Positions 54,009 through 64,000 of a DNA stretch of 64,000 nt are shown one piece after another. The notes under the pieces were generated by a model, which had not been told where the DNA came from, did not search any database, and worked only from the letters and a program-made list of their open reading frames with translations. Each line of letters begins with the position of its first letter. Within the stretch, counting starts at the first letter, position 1. The position numbers and the translations under genes were made by a program. The DNA comes from JANMMJ01 sp031373255 (GTDB lineage: Bacteria; Pseudomonadota; Alphaproteobacteria; Rhizobiales; Aestuariivirgaceae), in the NCBI GenBank assembly GCA_031373255.1, contig JANMMJ010000216.1, forward strand, positions 1 to 64,000. The letters run 5' to 3'.

Positions 54009-54036
54009 TTGATGCCTGCACGCTCGTTCCTATATA
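54009..54036 (+). promoter_or_regulatory. candidate promoter for fxsA-secB
   Basis: TTGATG (54009-54014) and TATATA (54031-54036) with 16 bases between lie in the tim44-fxsA divergent gap, 65 bases before the fxsA GTG. Confidence 0.45.
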
Positions 54037-54100
54037 GTGGTGCAGCCTAAGAACTGAAAGATCAAGAATATTTGGCAGGTAGCTGCCCGGGAGACAGGAC

Positions 54101-54571
54101 GTGTTCCAGCGCATTTTCGGCATCATTACCCTGGGCGGCGTCGCGGAACTTTTCCTGCTGATTGCCGCCGGAGCGCGGTTTGGGGCATTGCCGGTGTTTG
54201 CCGAAATCGTGCTTTCGGCAGTTATCGGCGGCACCGTCATCCGGCATTTCGGGATTCGCTCGTTGAGCCGCATGCAGGCGGAAATGCAGGGTAACGTGTT
54301 GAACCGGTCTTCACTTTCCGGCGGCCTGTTCGGTTCGATTGCCGGCCTGCTGCTGATCCTTCCCGGGTTCATCGGCGATGCAGTGGGGCTGCTCCTCCTT
54401 ATCCCTGCGGTTCAGATTTTCTTGCTGTCGCGTTTCACCGGGTTTTCAACGCCTCAGGCCGGGCCACAGCAGCCGCGTCCTTATGGCCGCGTGGTGGTCA
54501 TCGAAGGCGAGGCCACCGAGATCGCGAGCGATACGACAGCCACGCCGGTTTCCCCGGAGAAGCTCCCGTAG
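54101..54571 (+). CDS. fxsA: FxsA family membrane protein
   Basis: A 156-residue inner-membrane protein with three to four hydrophobic segments: 'IFGIITLGGVAELFLLIAAGARFG', 'AEIVLSAVIGG', 'GGLFGSIAGLLLILPGFIGDAVGLLLLIPAVQIF'. The P-G-F-x-x-D motif is characteristic of FxsA, whose E. coli member suppresses F-exclusion of phage T7 when overproduced; its normal role is unknown. Start is GTG 54101. Gene pair fxsA-secB is conserved in rhizobia. Confidence 0.88.
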   Translation: MFQRIFGIITLGGVAELFLLIAAGARFGALPVFAEIVLSAVIGGTVIRHFGIRSLSRMQAEMQGNVLNRSSLSGGLFGSIAGLLLILPGFIGDAVGLLLLIPAVQIFLLSRFTGFSTPQAGPQQPRPYGRVVVIEGEATEIASDTTATPVSPEKLP

Positions 54572-54660
54572 TGCCTGTTGCGGCCCGATGGCGCATCATG
54601 TAAGGCAACGCTCGATCTTTCCGATCGCTCGGTTCATCGCACTCAAGAGGCAAGACGTTC

Positions 54661-55218
54661 ATGGCCAAAGCAAGCAAGCCTGCCGCCAAGAAGGCAGTAT
54701 CGAAACCGGCAAATGGTGGCGCCAAGCCAAGGCCGGTGGAAGCGGCGATGCCGACGCTTGAGGTGCCACAGCCGGCGCCCGGCGCCATGCCTGCCATGCG
54801 GATTCTCGGGCAGTACCTCAAGGATCTGAGCTTCGAGAACCCGAATGCACCGGCCTCGCTGGCGCCGCAGAAAACGCAGCCCGACATCAATGTTGCGGTC
54901 AACGTCAATGCCAAGAATCTGGCGCCGATGGATTTCGAGGTCGAGCTTCTGCTCGACGCCAAGGCCACGGTCGAGGGCAAGGTGATCTTCGCCGCCGAAA
55001 TCAAGTATGCCGGGGTTTTCCGGCTGGAGAATTTTCCCGAAGCCATGCTGCACCCGGCGGTTCTCATCGAATGCCCGCGCATGCTGTTCCCATTTGCGCG
55101 GCAAATTCTGGCCGATGCTTCGCGCAATGGCGGTTTTCCGCCGCTGATGCTCGACCCGATTGATTTTGCTTCGATGTATCAGAAGCGGATGGCGGCACAG
55201 AGCTCGGCCACGGCCTAA
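54661..55218 (+). CDS. secB: protein-export chaperone SecB
   Basis: Tetrameric cytosolic chaperone that hands preproteins to SecA. The 185-residue product has a low-complexity Lys/Ala/Pro-rich N-terminal extension of about 40 residues, then the SecB core 'MRILGQYLKDLSFENPNAP', 'DINVAVNVNAKNL', 'FEVELLLDAKA', 'YAGVFRLENFPEAMLHPAVLIECPRMLFPFARQILADASRNGGFPPLMLDPIDF'. The extension is longer than in E. coli SecB. Converges with dnaQ. Confidence 0.96.
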   Translation: MAKASKPAAKKAVSKPANGGAKPRPVEAAMPTLEVPQPAPGAMPAMRILGQYLKDLSFENPNAPASLAPQKTQPDINVAVNVNAKNLAPMDFEVELLLDAKATVEGKVIFAAEIKYAGVFRLENFPEAMLHPAVLIECPRMLFPFARQILADASRNGGFPPLMLDPIDFASMYQKRMAAQSSATA

Positions 55219-55219
55219 G

Positions 55220-55909
55220 TTATTTCGGAACTTTCAGCCATAGCGCTGCACTTCCCAGCTCGCCGACCAATAGCGCGTGCGCCTGGAGTTCGGCCTCGGT
55301 GAGGCGGGGCGGCAGGGGGCGCGGCCGTTGCCGCATGGTGCCGACGGCGATGATGGTCCTTTGCGCAGGCTGTCTTGCGGAAAGGCCAAGGGCCGCCTGA
55401 CGGCCGCCGATCAATTCGAGATAGACTTCCGCCAGGAGGCTTGAGTCCAGCAGTGCTCCGTGCTTTTCGCGCTTCGAGTTGTCGATGCCATAGCGCTTGC
55501 ACAGGGCGTCGAGACTGTTTGGCCCCATGGGATGCTTCTGCCGCGCCATCATCAGCGTGTCGACAACGCGCTCGGGCGGCAGCGGCGGCTGGTGCAGGAA
55601 CGCCAACTCGGCATTGATGAATTTCATGTCGAAGGTGGCGTTGTGGATAACCAGTGGGGCCCCGGCGATGAATTCCATGAACTCCGCCACAATCTTTGCA
55701 AAGACCGGCTTGTCCTTCAGAAAGGCGGATGACAGGCCATGCACCGCTTCGGCCTCGGGCGGCATGTCACGCTCCGGATTGATATAGGCATGATAGGTTT
55801 TGCCGCTGGGAATGTGATTGATCAGTTCGACCGCGCCAATTTCCACAATGCGATGTCCGTCAGCCGGATCGAGGCCGGTGGTTTCGGTGTCGAGCACAAT
55901 TTCACGCAT
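55220..55909 (-). CDS. dnaQ: DNA polymerase III epsilon subunit
   Basis: Proofreading 3'-5' exonuclease of the replicative polymerase. The 229-residue product has Exo I 'EIVLDTETTGLDP', Exo II 'VIHNATFDMKFINAEL' and Exo III 'REKHGALLDSSLLAEVYLEL', giving the full DEDDh set, and a C-terminal tail likely to bind alpha. ATG 55909 is chosen as the family start; a reading from 55969 would overlap coaE extensively. It overlaps coaE by 8 bases. Confidence 0.95.
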   Translation of the reverse strand: MREIVLDTETTGLDPADGHRIVEIGAVELINHIPSGKTYHAYINPERDMPPEAEAVHGLSSAFLKDKPVFAKIVAEFMEFIAGAPLVIHNATFDMKFINAELAFLHQPPLPPERVVDTLMMARQKHPMGPNSLDALCKRYGIDNSKREKHGALLDSSLLAEVYLELIGGRQAALGLSARQPAQRTIIAVGTMRQRPRPLPPRLTEAELQAHALLVGELGSAALWLKVPK

Positions 55910-56510
55910 GGTTTGCAGCGGCCTTTCTGCGGAGATTTTCAACGAGGGCGCGTACTTGCCCATGCGCATAATCGATCCCCTGCGAGGTATCGATGATCAC
56001 ATCGGCGCGCCTTCGTTTTTCAGTATCCGGCATCTGGCGGGCAAGGATCATCTCAAGTTTTTCCACGGTCATGCCAGGACGGGCCAGGGTGCGCTGGCGC
56101 TGTATTTCCGCCGGTGCCGACACCACCACAATCACGTCGACCTCATCCTGCCTGCCAGTCTCGAAAAGAAGCGGAATATCGAGAACGGCAAGAGGCTCTC
56201 CGGCATCGCGGCATTGCTTGAGGAAGTCGCCCTGCGCCTTGCGCACAAGCGGATGAACGATGGCTTCGAGTGTCGCGAACGCCTTTGGATTTTGCGCCAA
56301 CATCTCGCTCAGACACTGCCGGTCGACTGCGCCGTCTATAATGGCTGCAGGGAATGCGGCGCGGACGTCCTCGACCGCTGCGCCACCCCTCGCATAGAGA
56401 CGGTCCACGCATTGATCGGCGTCAAAGACCGGAACAGCTTCTTCGCGGAACATCCTTGCTGTTTCGGATTTTCCCATGGCAATCGAGCCGGTCAGGCCGA
56501 CGGTAATCAC
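55902..56510 (-). CDS. coaE: dephospho-CoA kinase
   Basis: Last step of coenzyme A synthesis. The 202-residue product has the P-loop 'GLTGSIAMGKSETA', 'VFDADQCVDRLY', 'IVHPLVRKAQGDFL' and 'LAVLDIPLLFETG'. Start codon GTG (56510), overlapping the aroE stop as GTGA. The ppsR-maf-aroE-coaE-dnaQ order is conserved next to alphaproteobacterial origins. Confidence 0.95.
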   Translation of the reverse strand: MITVGLTGSIAMGKSETARMFREEAVPVFDADQCVDRLYARGGAAVEDVRAAFPAAIIDGAVDRQCLSEMLAQNPKAFATLEAIVHPLVRKAQGDFLKQCRDAGEPLAVLDIPLLFETGRQDEVDVIVVVSAPAEIQRQRTLARPGMTVEKLEMILARQMPDTEKRRRADVIIDTSQGIDYAHGQVRALVENLRRKAAANHA

Positions 56511-57346
56511 GATCTGCCCTCGATGTCAGCGGCGATAAGATCATGAAGTTCGCGCGTGACCTCGGGTCTCCTGCCAAACCACAGCTCAAATCCAGGAACA
56601 GCCTGATAGAGCAGCATGCCCAAGCCAGGCACGGCGCGATTGCCCTGCGCGCGAGCCGCAACAATCAATGGCGTTTCCAGCGGAGTATAGACGATGTCGG
56701 TTACCAGCGCATCGCGTGACAACCGGCTGAGATCGATCGCAAGCGGCGGCTGGCCTTTCATGCCGAGCGATGTCGCATTCACCAGAACATCGGTGTTTGC
56801 GATGATGTCCTCGCGTTTCGACCAATCGACAATTTCAACCGTATTGCCGAAATCGCGACGGAGAATTTCGGCGCGTTCCGGGGTGCGGTTGAGGATGGCC
56901 AATTTGCCGGCGTCACACGCTTTCAGCGTGCCGGCAATGGCGCGGGCAGCACCTCCTGCACCGAGAATGGTAAAGTGCTTGCCGGCGGGTGAAAATCCCG
57001 GGCAGCCATGAGTCAGGTTTTGCACAAACCCTTCGCCATCGGTGCTGATGCCGCAGACTTCGCCCTTGCGCAGGAATACTGTGTTCACGACGCCAAGACG
57101 CCTGGTGAGATCATCGGTGACCTTCACGGCGGCAAAGGTCTGTTCCTTGTGGGGCATGGTGACATTGCAGCCGACATAACCTTGTTCCGGCAGGTGAAGC
57201 AGAAAGCCGCGGAGTTCATCGGGCGTTACTTCTTTTTTGCCATAGTTTCCGGCGATCCCGTAACGCTTCAGCCAGTAACCGTGAATTAGAGGCGAGCGTG
57301 AATGCCTGATCGGCCAGCCGATAACGCATGCCGCGGGTCCTGTCAT
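56507..57346 (-). CDS. aroE: shikimate dehydrogenase
   Basis: NADPH-dependent reduction of 3-dehydroshikimate in aromatic amino acid synthesis. The 279-residue product has the shikimate-binding 'VIGWPIRHSRSPLIHGYWLKRYGI' and 'GCNVTMPHKE' (catalytic Lys), cofactor motif 'ILGAGGAARAIAGTL' and 'NATSLGMKGQPPL'. ATGA overlaps with maf upstream and GTGA with coaE downstream indicate tight coupling. Confidence 0.96.
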   Translation of the reverse strand: MTGPAACVIGWPIRHSRSPLIHGYWLKRYGIAGNYGKKEVTPDELRGFLLHLPEQGYVGCNVTMPHKEQTFAAVKVTDDLTRRLGVVNTVFLRKGEVCGISTDGEGFVQNLTHGCPGFSPAGKHFTILGAGGAARAIAGTLKACDAGKLAILNRTPERAEILRRDFGNTVEIVDWSKREDIIANTDVLVNATSLGMKGQPPLAIDLSRLSRDALVTDIVYTPLETPLIVAARAQGNRAVPGLGMLLYQAVPGFELWFGRRPEVTRELHDLIAADIEGRS

Positions 57347-57930
57347 GACTGAAGCTTGCCTGCCTGCCGTAGAAATTCGAGAAGAGGCAGAAGCGGCAGG
57401 CCCAGGATGGTGAAGTAGTCGCCGCGAACCGCATCGAAAAGCTGCGCGCCGAGGCCTTCCAACTGGTAGGCGCCGATGGAACGGATGGCCTCTGATCCAA
57501 CCTGTTGCAGGTAGGCATCAAGGTAGGCATCGGAGAAATTGCGCATGTCGAGTTCTGCCGTCGCAACGTGGGACCAGGCAATCGCAGCGTTTCTGGCGCA
57601 GGCGACTGCCGATACCAGCCGGTGCGTTTTGCCGCGCAATCCACGCAATTGATCACGGGCCGCAGCGATTGTTGGCGGCTTGTCGAGATGGCCGCCAAGC
57701 ATTGCCAGAACCTGGTCGGCGCCAATGACGATCTCGTCAGCATCCGCAGGAGCTATCGAAAGCGCCTTGGCGCTGGCAAGCTCGAGCGCCAGTTTCTCTG
57801 GTGGCAGTGTTGCCATGCGCTTCTTGAGAACGGATTCATCAACCTGGGGTTTGGTGACTTTAATCGCAAGACCGGCGTGTTCAAGAAGCTGGCGGCGGAT
57901 GCGGCTGGTTGAGGCAAGCACGAGCGTCAT
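57343..57930 (-). CDS. maf: Maf-like nucleotide pyrophosphatase
   Basis: House-cleaning pyrophosphatase acting on modified or non-canonical nucleotides (195 residues). 'LVLASTSRIRRQLLEHAGL' is the Maf start and 'DEIVIGADQVLAMLG' and 'GAYQLEGLGAQLFDAVRGDYFTILGLPL' complete the active site. The sequence is closer to the YceF (m7GTP) type than YhdE, but this is tentative. Overlaps ppsR by ATGA. Confidence 0.92.
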   Translation of the reverse strand: MTLVLASTSRIRRQLLEHAGLAIKVTKPQVDESVLKKRMATLPPEKLALELASAKALSIAPADADEIVIGADQVLAMLGGHLDKPPTIAAARDQLRGLRGKTHRLVSAVACARNAAIAWSHVATAELDMRNFSDAYLDAYLQQVGSEAIRSIGAYQLEGLGAQLFDAVRGDYFTILGLPLLPLLEFLRQAGKLQS

Positions 57931-58760
57931 ATATTGGCTCCAGAAACCTTCTGGTTGCGCTCGTTCAGCAGGTTGATGATGGCTGCGGCGGTTTCCTCGA
58001 TCGAGCGCCGGGTCACATCGATGGTTGGCCAGTTGTGACGCTGACAGAGCTTTCGCATGGTCATCAGTTCGGCGGTGATTGCCTGTTGATCGACGTAAAC
58101 CGTTTCGCGGCCCTCATTCAGCATCAACAGGCGATGCTTGCGGATCTGGGCAATGCGTTCGGGGGTTGCCACCAGGCCAACGATCAGCGGATTGCCCGCT
58201 TCACTCAATTCGGGCGGTGTCTCGACGCCGGGCACGATCGGCATGTTGGCCGTCTTGATGCCGCGATTGGCTAGGTAGATGCTGGTCGGTGTTTTCGAGG
58301 TGCGGCTGATGCCGACAAGGATCACATCGGCCTTGTCGAGACCCTCGGGATGCTGGCCGTCGTCGTGGGCCATGGTGAAATTCAGTGCGTCGATGCGGCG
58401 GAAATATTCCGAGTTGAGGGCGTGCTGCCCCCCGACTTGGGGTTGGGATTCGGCATTCAGATAAGTGGCCAGGCTGGCAATCACCGGATCAAGAATGGAA
58501 ATGCAGGGGACGGAAAGTTCGCGGCATTTCTCTTCGAGCAATTTGCGCAAAGCAGTGTCTACAATGGTAAACAGGACCACACCGGGCTGGCGTTCGATTT
58601 CGGCGGTCACCCGCTGCAATTGCTTGGGGGTGCGCACCAGCGCATAGATGTGTTCGATGGGCTGGTATTGGGCATAATGTGCTGTTGCTGCCCTGGCGAC
58701 GGTGTTGAGCGTTTCACCGGTTGCGTCCGAGATCAGATGCATGTGAAAATAGCGGGACAC
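57927..58760 (-). CDS. ppsR: pyruvate, phosphate/water dikinase regulatory protein (DUF299)
   Basis: Bifunctional ADP-dependent kinase and Pi-dependent phosphorylase that switches PEP synthase or PPDK. The 277-residue product has 'HMHLISDATGETLNTVARAA', the P-loop-like 'VGISRTSKTPTSIYLANRG' and 'YVDQQAITAELMTMRKLCQRHNWPTIDVTRRSIEETAAAII'. Start is GTG 58760. In Caulobacter this gene (once called RP001/duf299) flanks the chromosome origin opposite hemE, exactly as here. Confidence 0.94.
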   Translation of the reverse strand: MSRYFHMHLISDATGETLNTVARAATAHYAQYQPIEHIYALVRTPKQLQRVTAEIERQPGVVLFTIVDTALRKLLEEKCRELSVPCISILDPVIASLATYLNAESQPQVGGQHALNSEYFRRIDALNFTMAHDDGQHPEGLDKADVILVGISRTSKTPTSIYLANRGIKTANMPIVPGVETPPELSEAGNPLIVGLVATPERIAQIRKHRLLMLNEGRETVYVDQQAITAELMTMRKLCQRHNWPTIDVTRRSIEETAAAIINLLNERNQKVSGANI

Positions 58761-58889
58761 GGGTTTTCCGGTGAAGCCTGAATGAAATGTGGAAAAGTGC
58801 TGGTTCTATGATGGCGTGCAAAAGTTCTTAACCCTTTTGCAGTCCGATTATCTACAGATTTTCGCCAGCACTATCCAGGCTGTGAAGTG

Positions 58890-58898
58890 TGTGGATAA
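58890..58898 (-). promoter_or_regulatory. consensus DnaA box
   Basis: TGTGGATAA on the plus strand, i.e. TTATCCACA on the minus strand, a perfect match to the high-affinity DnaA box. Confidence 0.8.
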
Positions 58899-59043
58899 TT
58901 TCAGGGGAGTGGAGAACATCGGGCAAGCTGTGGATTATTTGCGCTGAGCTTTCGTATCCCGCTGCTTGCATTGGTTTTTTGGAGAAGGGATAATTGTCAC
59001 GCTTATTCCAAGACTGTGGGATGTCAGGAAAATTGTTTACTAG

Positions 59044-59059
59044 TTAATGAAATCTTAAC
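59044..59059 (+). promoter_or_regulatory. CtrA-binding site in origin
   Basis: TTAA, 7 bases, then TTAAC: the full CtrA consensus. It precedes a possible -10 (CATAAT, 59080-59085), so CtrA could affect both replication and hemE transcription. Confidence 0.7.
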
Positions 59060-59126
59060 AATCCTTGTTTTCCAGCCTCCATAATAAGAGTCAGAGTCTA
59101 TATATCCCTTCTTTGATTGGTATCCC

Positions 59127-60155
59127 ATGAAATCCCTTCTGGCGGTTCTTAACGGTGAAAAGCCTTCGCGGCGGCCGGTGTGGTTCATGAGGCAGGCTGG
59201 CCGTTATCTCCCCGAATATCGCGCGGTCAGGGACAGGAAGGGGGGATTTCTCGATCTTTGCTATGACCCGCAAGCCGCGGCCGAGGTGACGCTACAACCG
59301 TTGCGGCGTTTCGATCTCGATGCGGCAATTGTGTTTGCCGATATTCTCGTTGTGCCGCACGCCATGGGGGTGGAACTGGCCTTTGCAGTTGGAGAAGGCC
59401 CGGTGCTGGGCGTGGTCCGGGATCTTTCCCGGGTGAGAGCCCTGAAATCCATCGCGGTAACGCAGCAGGTTGAGCAGGTTTGCGATACGCTTCGCCTGGT
59501 GAAGGCCGACCTTGACCACGATGTGGCGCTTATCGGCTTCTGTGGTGCGCCCTGGACCGTGGCAAGCTACATGATCGAAGGGGGATCCTCGGATGAACGG
59601 CTTCTGTCGCGGAAGGCCGCGGCGGAACAGCCGGACTGGTTTTCCGCGCTCATCGCCCGGCTGATCGACGAATCGGTTGATTATCTCGTGGCTCAGGCAA
59701 AAGCTGGAGCCGAGGTTGTGCAGATTTTCGATTCATGGGCGGGGGACTTGCCATGGGACCTGCAGGAAACGTGGGTGCAGAAGCCGTTGCAGCAGCTGGC
59801 GGAGCGTTTCCGGGCACGGTGTCCGGGTGTTCCGGTTATCGTTTTTGCGAGGGGCGCTGGGGCTGGACACCTGGCAATCGCGCGGAAGGTCAGGCCAAAT
59901 GCTGTCAGTGTCGAAGCCGGGTTGCCGCTGGACTGGGCGCGGGAAAACCTGCTCGAACATGTTGTGGTTCAGGGTAATCTTGATCCGGTTGTGCTTGCCT
60001 CAGGGGGAGTGCAGATGAAAGCAAGTGTTACACGGATTCTCCGGGACTTGCCGATGGAACGGCATATTTTCAACCTTGGCCATGGCATCAGGCAGGAGAC
60101 GCCGCCAGACCACTTGGCGGAGGTGGTGCGGTTGATCAGGGCAAATGATGGCTGA
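59127..60155 (+). CDS. hemE: uroporphyrinogen decarboxylase
   Basis: Heme pathway enzyme turning uroporphyrinogen III into coproporphyrinogen III. The 342-residue product has the diagnostic N-terminus 'RRPVWFMRQAGRYLPEYR', 'ADILVVPHAMGVELAFAVGEGP', 'GFCGAPWTVASYMIEGG', 'IFDSWAGDL' and 'FNLGHGIRQETPPDH'. It is transcribed away from the origin. Overlaps the hemJ start by 11 bases. Confidence 0.97.
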   Translation: MKSLLAVLNGEKPSRRPVWFMRQAGRYLPEYRAVRDRKGGFLDLCYDPQAAAEVTLQPLRRFDLDAAIVFADILVVPHAMGVELAFAVGEGPVLGVVRDLSRVRALKSIAVTQQVEQVCDTLRLVKADLDHDVALIGFCGAPWTVASYMIEGGSSDERLLSRKAAAEQPDWFSALIARLIDESVDYLVAQAKAGAEVVQIFDSWAGDLPWDLQETWVQKPLQQLAERFRARCPGVPVIVFARGAGAGHLAIARKVRPNAVSVEAGLPLDWARENLLEHVVVQGNLDPVVLASGGVQMKASVTRILRDLPMERHIFNLGHGIRQETPPDHLAEVVRLIRANDG

Positions 60156-60576
60156 TTTCTATCCCTGGGTGAAAGCGCTGCATGTGATGGCTGTCATCGC
60201 CTGGATGGCGGGTCTGTTCTATTTGCCGCGGCTGTTTGTCTATCATTGCAAGGTGGCGGCGGGGAGCGAAGCCTCCGAACTCTTCAAGGTGATGGAGGAG
60301 AAGTTGCTCCGCGTCATCATGGCGCCGGCCATGACCGTGGCCTGGATCGCCGGACTGGTGCTGATCTGGATGATCGGTGATTTTCCGGGATGGCTGATCG
60401 TCAAGGTTCTGGCCGTGGTGGCATTATCGGTCTACCACACGGTGCTCAAAAAACATGCAATGCTGTTCGGTCGGGATGAGCGGCCGAAGGACGAGCGGTT
60501 TTACCGGATACTCAACGAAGTCCCGACGGTTTTGATGGTCATCATCGTCATCATGGTGATTGTGAAGCCATTTTAA
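60145..60576 (+). CDS. hemJ: protoporphyrinogen oxidase HemJ
   Basis: Membrane protein that oxidises protoporphyrinogen IX, the usual form in alphaproteobacteria. The 143-residue product has four transmembrane segments; 'YPWVKALHVMAVIAWMAGLFYLPRLFVYH' contains the conserved His residues and 'GWLIVKVLAVVALSVYH' the later Lys/His. Two adjacent ATGs (60145, 60148) could start. Placement after hemE fits the pathway. Confidence 0.93.
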   Translation: MMADFYPWVKALHVMAVIAWMAGLFYLPRLFVYHCKVAAGSEASELFKVMEEKLLRVIMAPAMTVAWIAGLVLIWMIGDFPGWLIVKVLAVVALSVYHTVLKKHAMLFGRDERPKDERFYRILNEVPTVLMVIIVIMVIVKPF

Positions 60577-60770
60577 GTCTCCCGGCTTTTCCTTTTGCGC
60601 AGGTGCTTGTATATTTGCCGGTGAATCGCTAGATAGGGGCGTCGGCTGTCATTGACAGGCCCGGCCTCCCTCCCCTCGCCAGGTCTTTCAGCTTTGCCTG
60701 GTCCTTCCTTTTCCAATGTTCCTGCCCACGGTTTCATGCCGCTGCAGCAGGACCCTATCAAGACAGACAG
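60577..60770 (+). promoter_or_regulatory. rho leader, C/T-rich
   Basis: A 194-base untranslated stretch between hemJ and rho. The centre (60660-60725) is rich in C and T and poor in G, with short CCAGG/CCTGG inverted repeats, the kind of RNA on which Rho loads; rho genes are often autoregulated by premature termination. A weak promoter fit is TTGTA (60607-60611) and CTAGAT 17 bases later. Confidence 0.35.
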
Positions 60771-62047
60771 ATGAGCATTCTCGAACTTAAAGAAATCAAA
60801 TTACACGACCTGAAGGGCAAGACCCCGGCAGAACTCCTGACCATCGCCGAGGAGCTTCAGATCGAAAATGGCAGTTCGCTCCGCAAGCAGGAGCTGATGT
60901 TCGCCATTCTCAAGAGCCTCGCCTCGCATGATGTCGAAATTGTCGGCGAAGGTGTCGTGGAAGTACTGCAGGATGGCTTCGGCTTCCTGCGCTCGCCCGA
61001 CGCCAATTATCTTGCCGGACCAGACGATATCTACGTGAGCCCCAGCCAAATCCGGCGGTTCAATCTGCGTACCGGCGATACGGTCGAAGGACAGATTCGC
61101 AGCCCCAAGGATGGCGAGCGTTATTTTGCGCTGCTGAAGGTCAACACGATCAATTTCGAAGACCCGGAAGCGGTCAAGCACAAGGTCCATTTCGATAATC
61201 TGACGCCGCTCTATCCGGATGAACGGCTGGAGATGGAAGTCCAGGATCCGACACGCAAGGATCTTTCGGCACGCGTCATCAACATGGTCGCTCCGCTCGG
61301 CAAGGGCCAGCGTGGACTGATCGTGGCGCCGCCCCGCACCGGCAAGACCGTTCTTTTGCAGAACATTGCCCACTCGATCACCAGCAATCATCCGGAATGC
61401 TACCTGATCGTGCTGCTGATTGATGAGCGTCCCGAAGAAGTGACCGACATGCAGCGCTCGGTCAAAGGCGAGGTGATCTCCTCGACATTCGATGAGCCGG
61501 CGACACGGCACGTGCAAGTGGCGGAAATGGTCATCGAGAAAGCCAAGCGGCTGGTTGAACACCGGCGCGACGTTGTGATCCTGCTCGATTCGATTACCCG
61601 GCTGGGCCGCGCCTACAACACGGTGGTGCCGTCATCCGGCAAGGTGCAGACCGGCGGTGTTGACGCCAACGCGCTGCAGCGGCCGAAGCGGTTTTTTGGT
61701 GCTGCGCGCAATATCGAAGAAGGCGGTTCACTGACCATTATCGCGACTGCGCTGATCGATACCGGCAGCCGCATGGACGAAGTGATTTTCGAAGAGTTTA
61801 AGGGGACTGGCAACTCGGAAATCGTGCTTGACCGCAAAGTGGCTGACAAGCGGGTGTTCCCGTCGCTCGACATTCTGAAATCCGGAACGCGCAAAGAGGA
61901 ATTGCTGGTTCCACCCGACCAACTCAAGAAGACTTACGTGTTGCGCCGCATTCTCAATCCGATGGGCACGGTCGATGCCATCGAATTCCTGCTCGACAAG
62001 TTCCGGCAGACGAAGAGCAACAGCGAATTCTTCGATTCGATGAACGC

Positions 62048-62051
<4 letters not shown>
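60771..62051 (+). CDS. rho: transcription termination factor Rho
   Basis: Hexameric RNA helicase that terminates transcription. The 426-residue product has the Rho N-terminal helical domain ('ELKEIKLHDLKGKTPAELLTIAEEL'), the RNA-binding cold-shock-like domain ('VEVLQDGFGFLRSPDANYLAGPDDIYVSPSQIRRF'), Walker A 'GLIVAPPRTGKTVLLQNIA', 'LLIDERPEEVTDMQRSVKGEV', 'VILLDSITRLGRAYN' and 'GAARNIEEGGSLTIIATALI'. Its stop overlaps the stop of the converging DUF255 gene. Confidence 0.98.

Positions 62052-64000
<1,949 letters not shown>

Larger units (their letters stand above)
58761..59126. other. oriC: predicted chromosome replication origin (oriC)
   Basis: The 366-base gap between divergently transcribed ppsR and hemE, the position of the Caulobacter origin. 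It holds a perfect DnaA box (58890-58898, TTATCCACA on minus) and one-mismatch boxes at 58788-58796, 58848-58856 and 58929-58937. There is a full CtrA site, TTAA-N7-TTAAC, at 59044-59059, two tandem GANTC sites at 59088-59092 and 59094-59098, an 8-base inverted repeat (58817-58824/58834-58841) with TTAACC in its loop, and AT-rich stretches from 58970 to 59110. The hemE promoter must also lie here. Confidence 0.82.

Overview
The window is a gene-dense stretch of GC-rich chromosome from an alphaproteobacterium, most likely of the Hyphomicrobiales (Rhizobiales) or a close relative. The clues are a DivL-type cell-cycle kinase with a tyrosine in its H-box, AddAB in place of RecBCD, paired Hsp20/DUF1150 genes, a TsaE-AmgK fusion beside MurU, ChoXWV/BetI choline genes, and the ppsR-[origin]-hemE-hemJ-rho order that marks the replication origin in Caulobacter and many rhizobia. 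Nothing looks like a plasmid, prophage, insertion sequence or CRISPR array. A species cannot be named from the sequence alone.

Region by region. (1) 1-15245, minus strand: partial polA, a membrane acyltransferase, addA and addB (recombinational repair), murU and tsaE-amgK (cell-wall recycling fused to a tRNA-modification ATPase), divL (cell-cycle signalling) and ahcY (S-adenosylhomocysteine recycling, with a perfect palindromic operator upstream). (2) 15405-20954, plus strand: tRNA-Leu(CAG), an RNase D-like exonuclease, lptC-lptA-lptB, rpoN, hpf and ptsN. (3) 20966-24114, minus strand: DUF1150 and hsp20 behind a heat-shock-like promoter, then hrcA-grpE-alkB. (4) 24197-31264, plus strand except for one lipoprotein gene: rph, a VOC-RdgB fusion, hemW, rsmI, yraN, gshB and an HpaI-type aldolase, with an LpoA-like lipoprotein divergent from rsmI. 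(5) 31294-41651: a membrane SPFH protein on the minus strand, then a nucleoside uptake and salvage operon (BMP binding protein, ABC ATPase, two permeases, cdd, purine nucleoside phosphorylase, deoA, deoB). (6) 41643-49668: a choline/betaine transport island, choV, choW, a YopT-type C58 cysteine-protease-like gene, an alpha/beta hydrolase, choX, betI, a second choX-like gene and a second betI. (7) 49724-58760: Gfo/Idh oxidoreductase, cupin, xre-smr-mltA-tim44, fxsA, secB, then dnaQ-coaE-aroE-maf-ppsR. (8) 58761-59126: predicted chromosome origin with DnaA boxes, a CtrA site and two GANTC sites. (9) 59127-64000: hemE, hemJ, rho, and a partial thioredoxin-domain (DUF255) protein converging on rho.

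Most genes are housekeeping and sit in tightly overlapping operons (many ATGA junctions). The observations most worth pursuing are the C58 protease-like gene lodged inside a choline ABC-transporter gene run, the origin with its CtrA and CcrM signals in the same window as a tyrosine-type DivL whose own upstream region is crowded with GANTC sites, the VOC-RdgB and TsaE-AmgK fusions, a hairpin predicted to cover the Shine-Dalgarno of the nucleoside transporter ATPase, and an SPFH protein with repeated vault-like modules.
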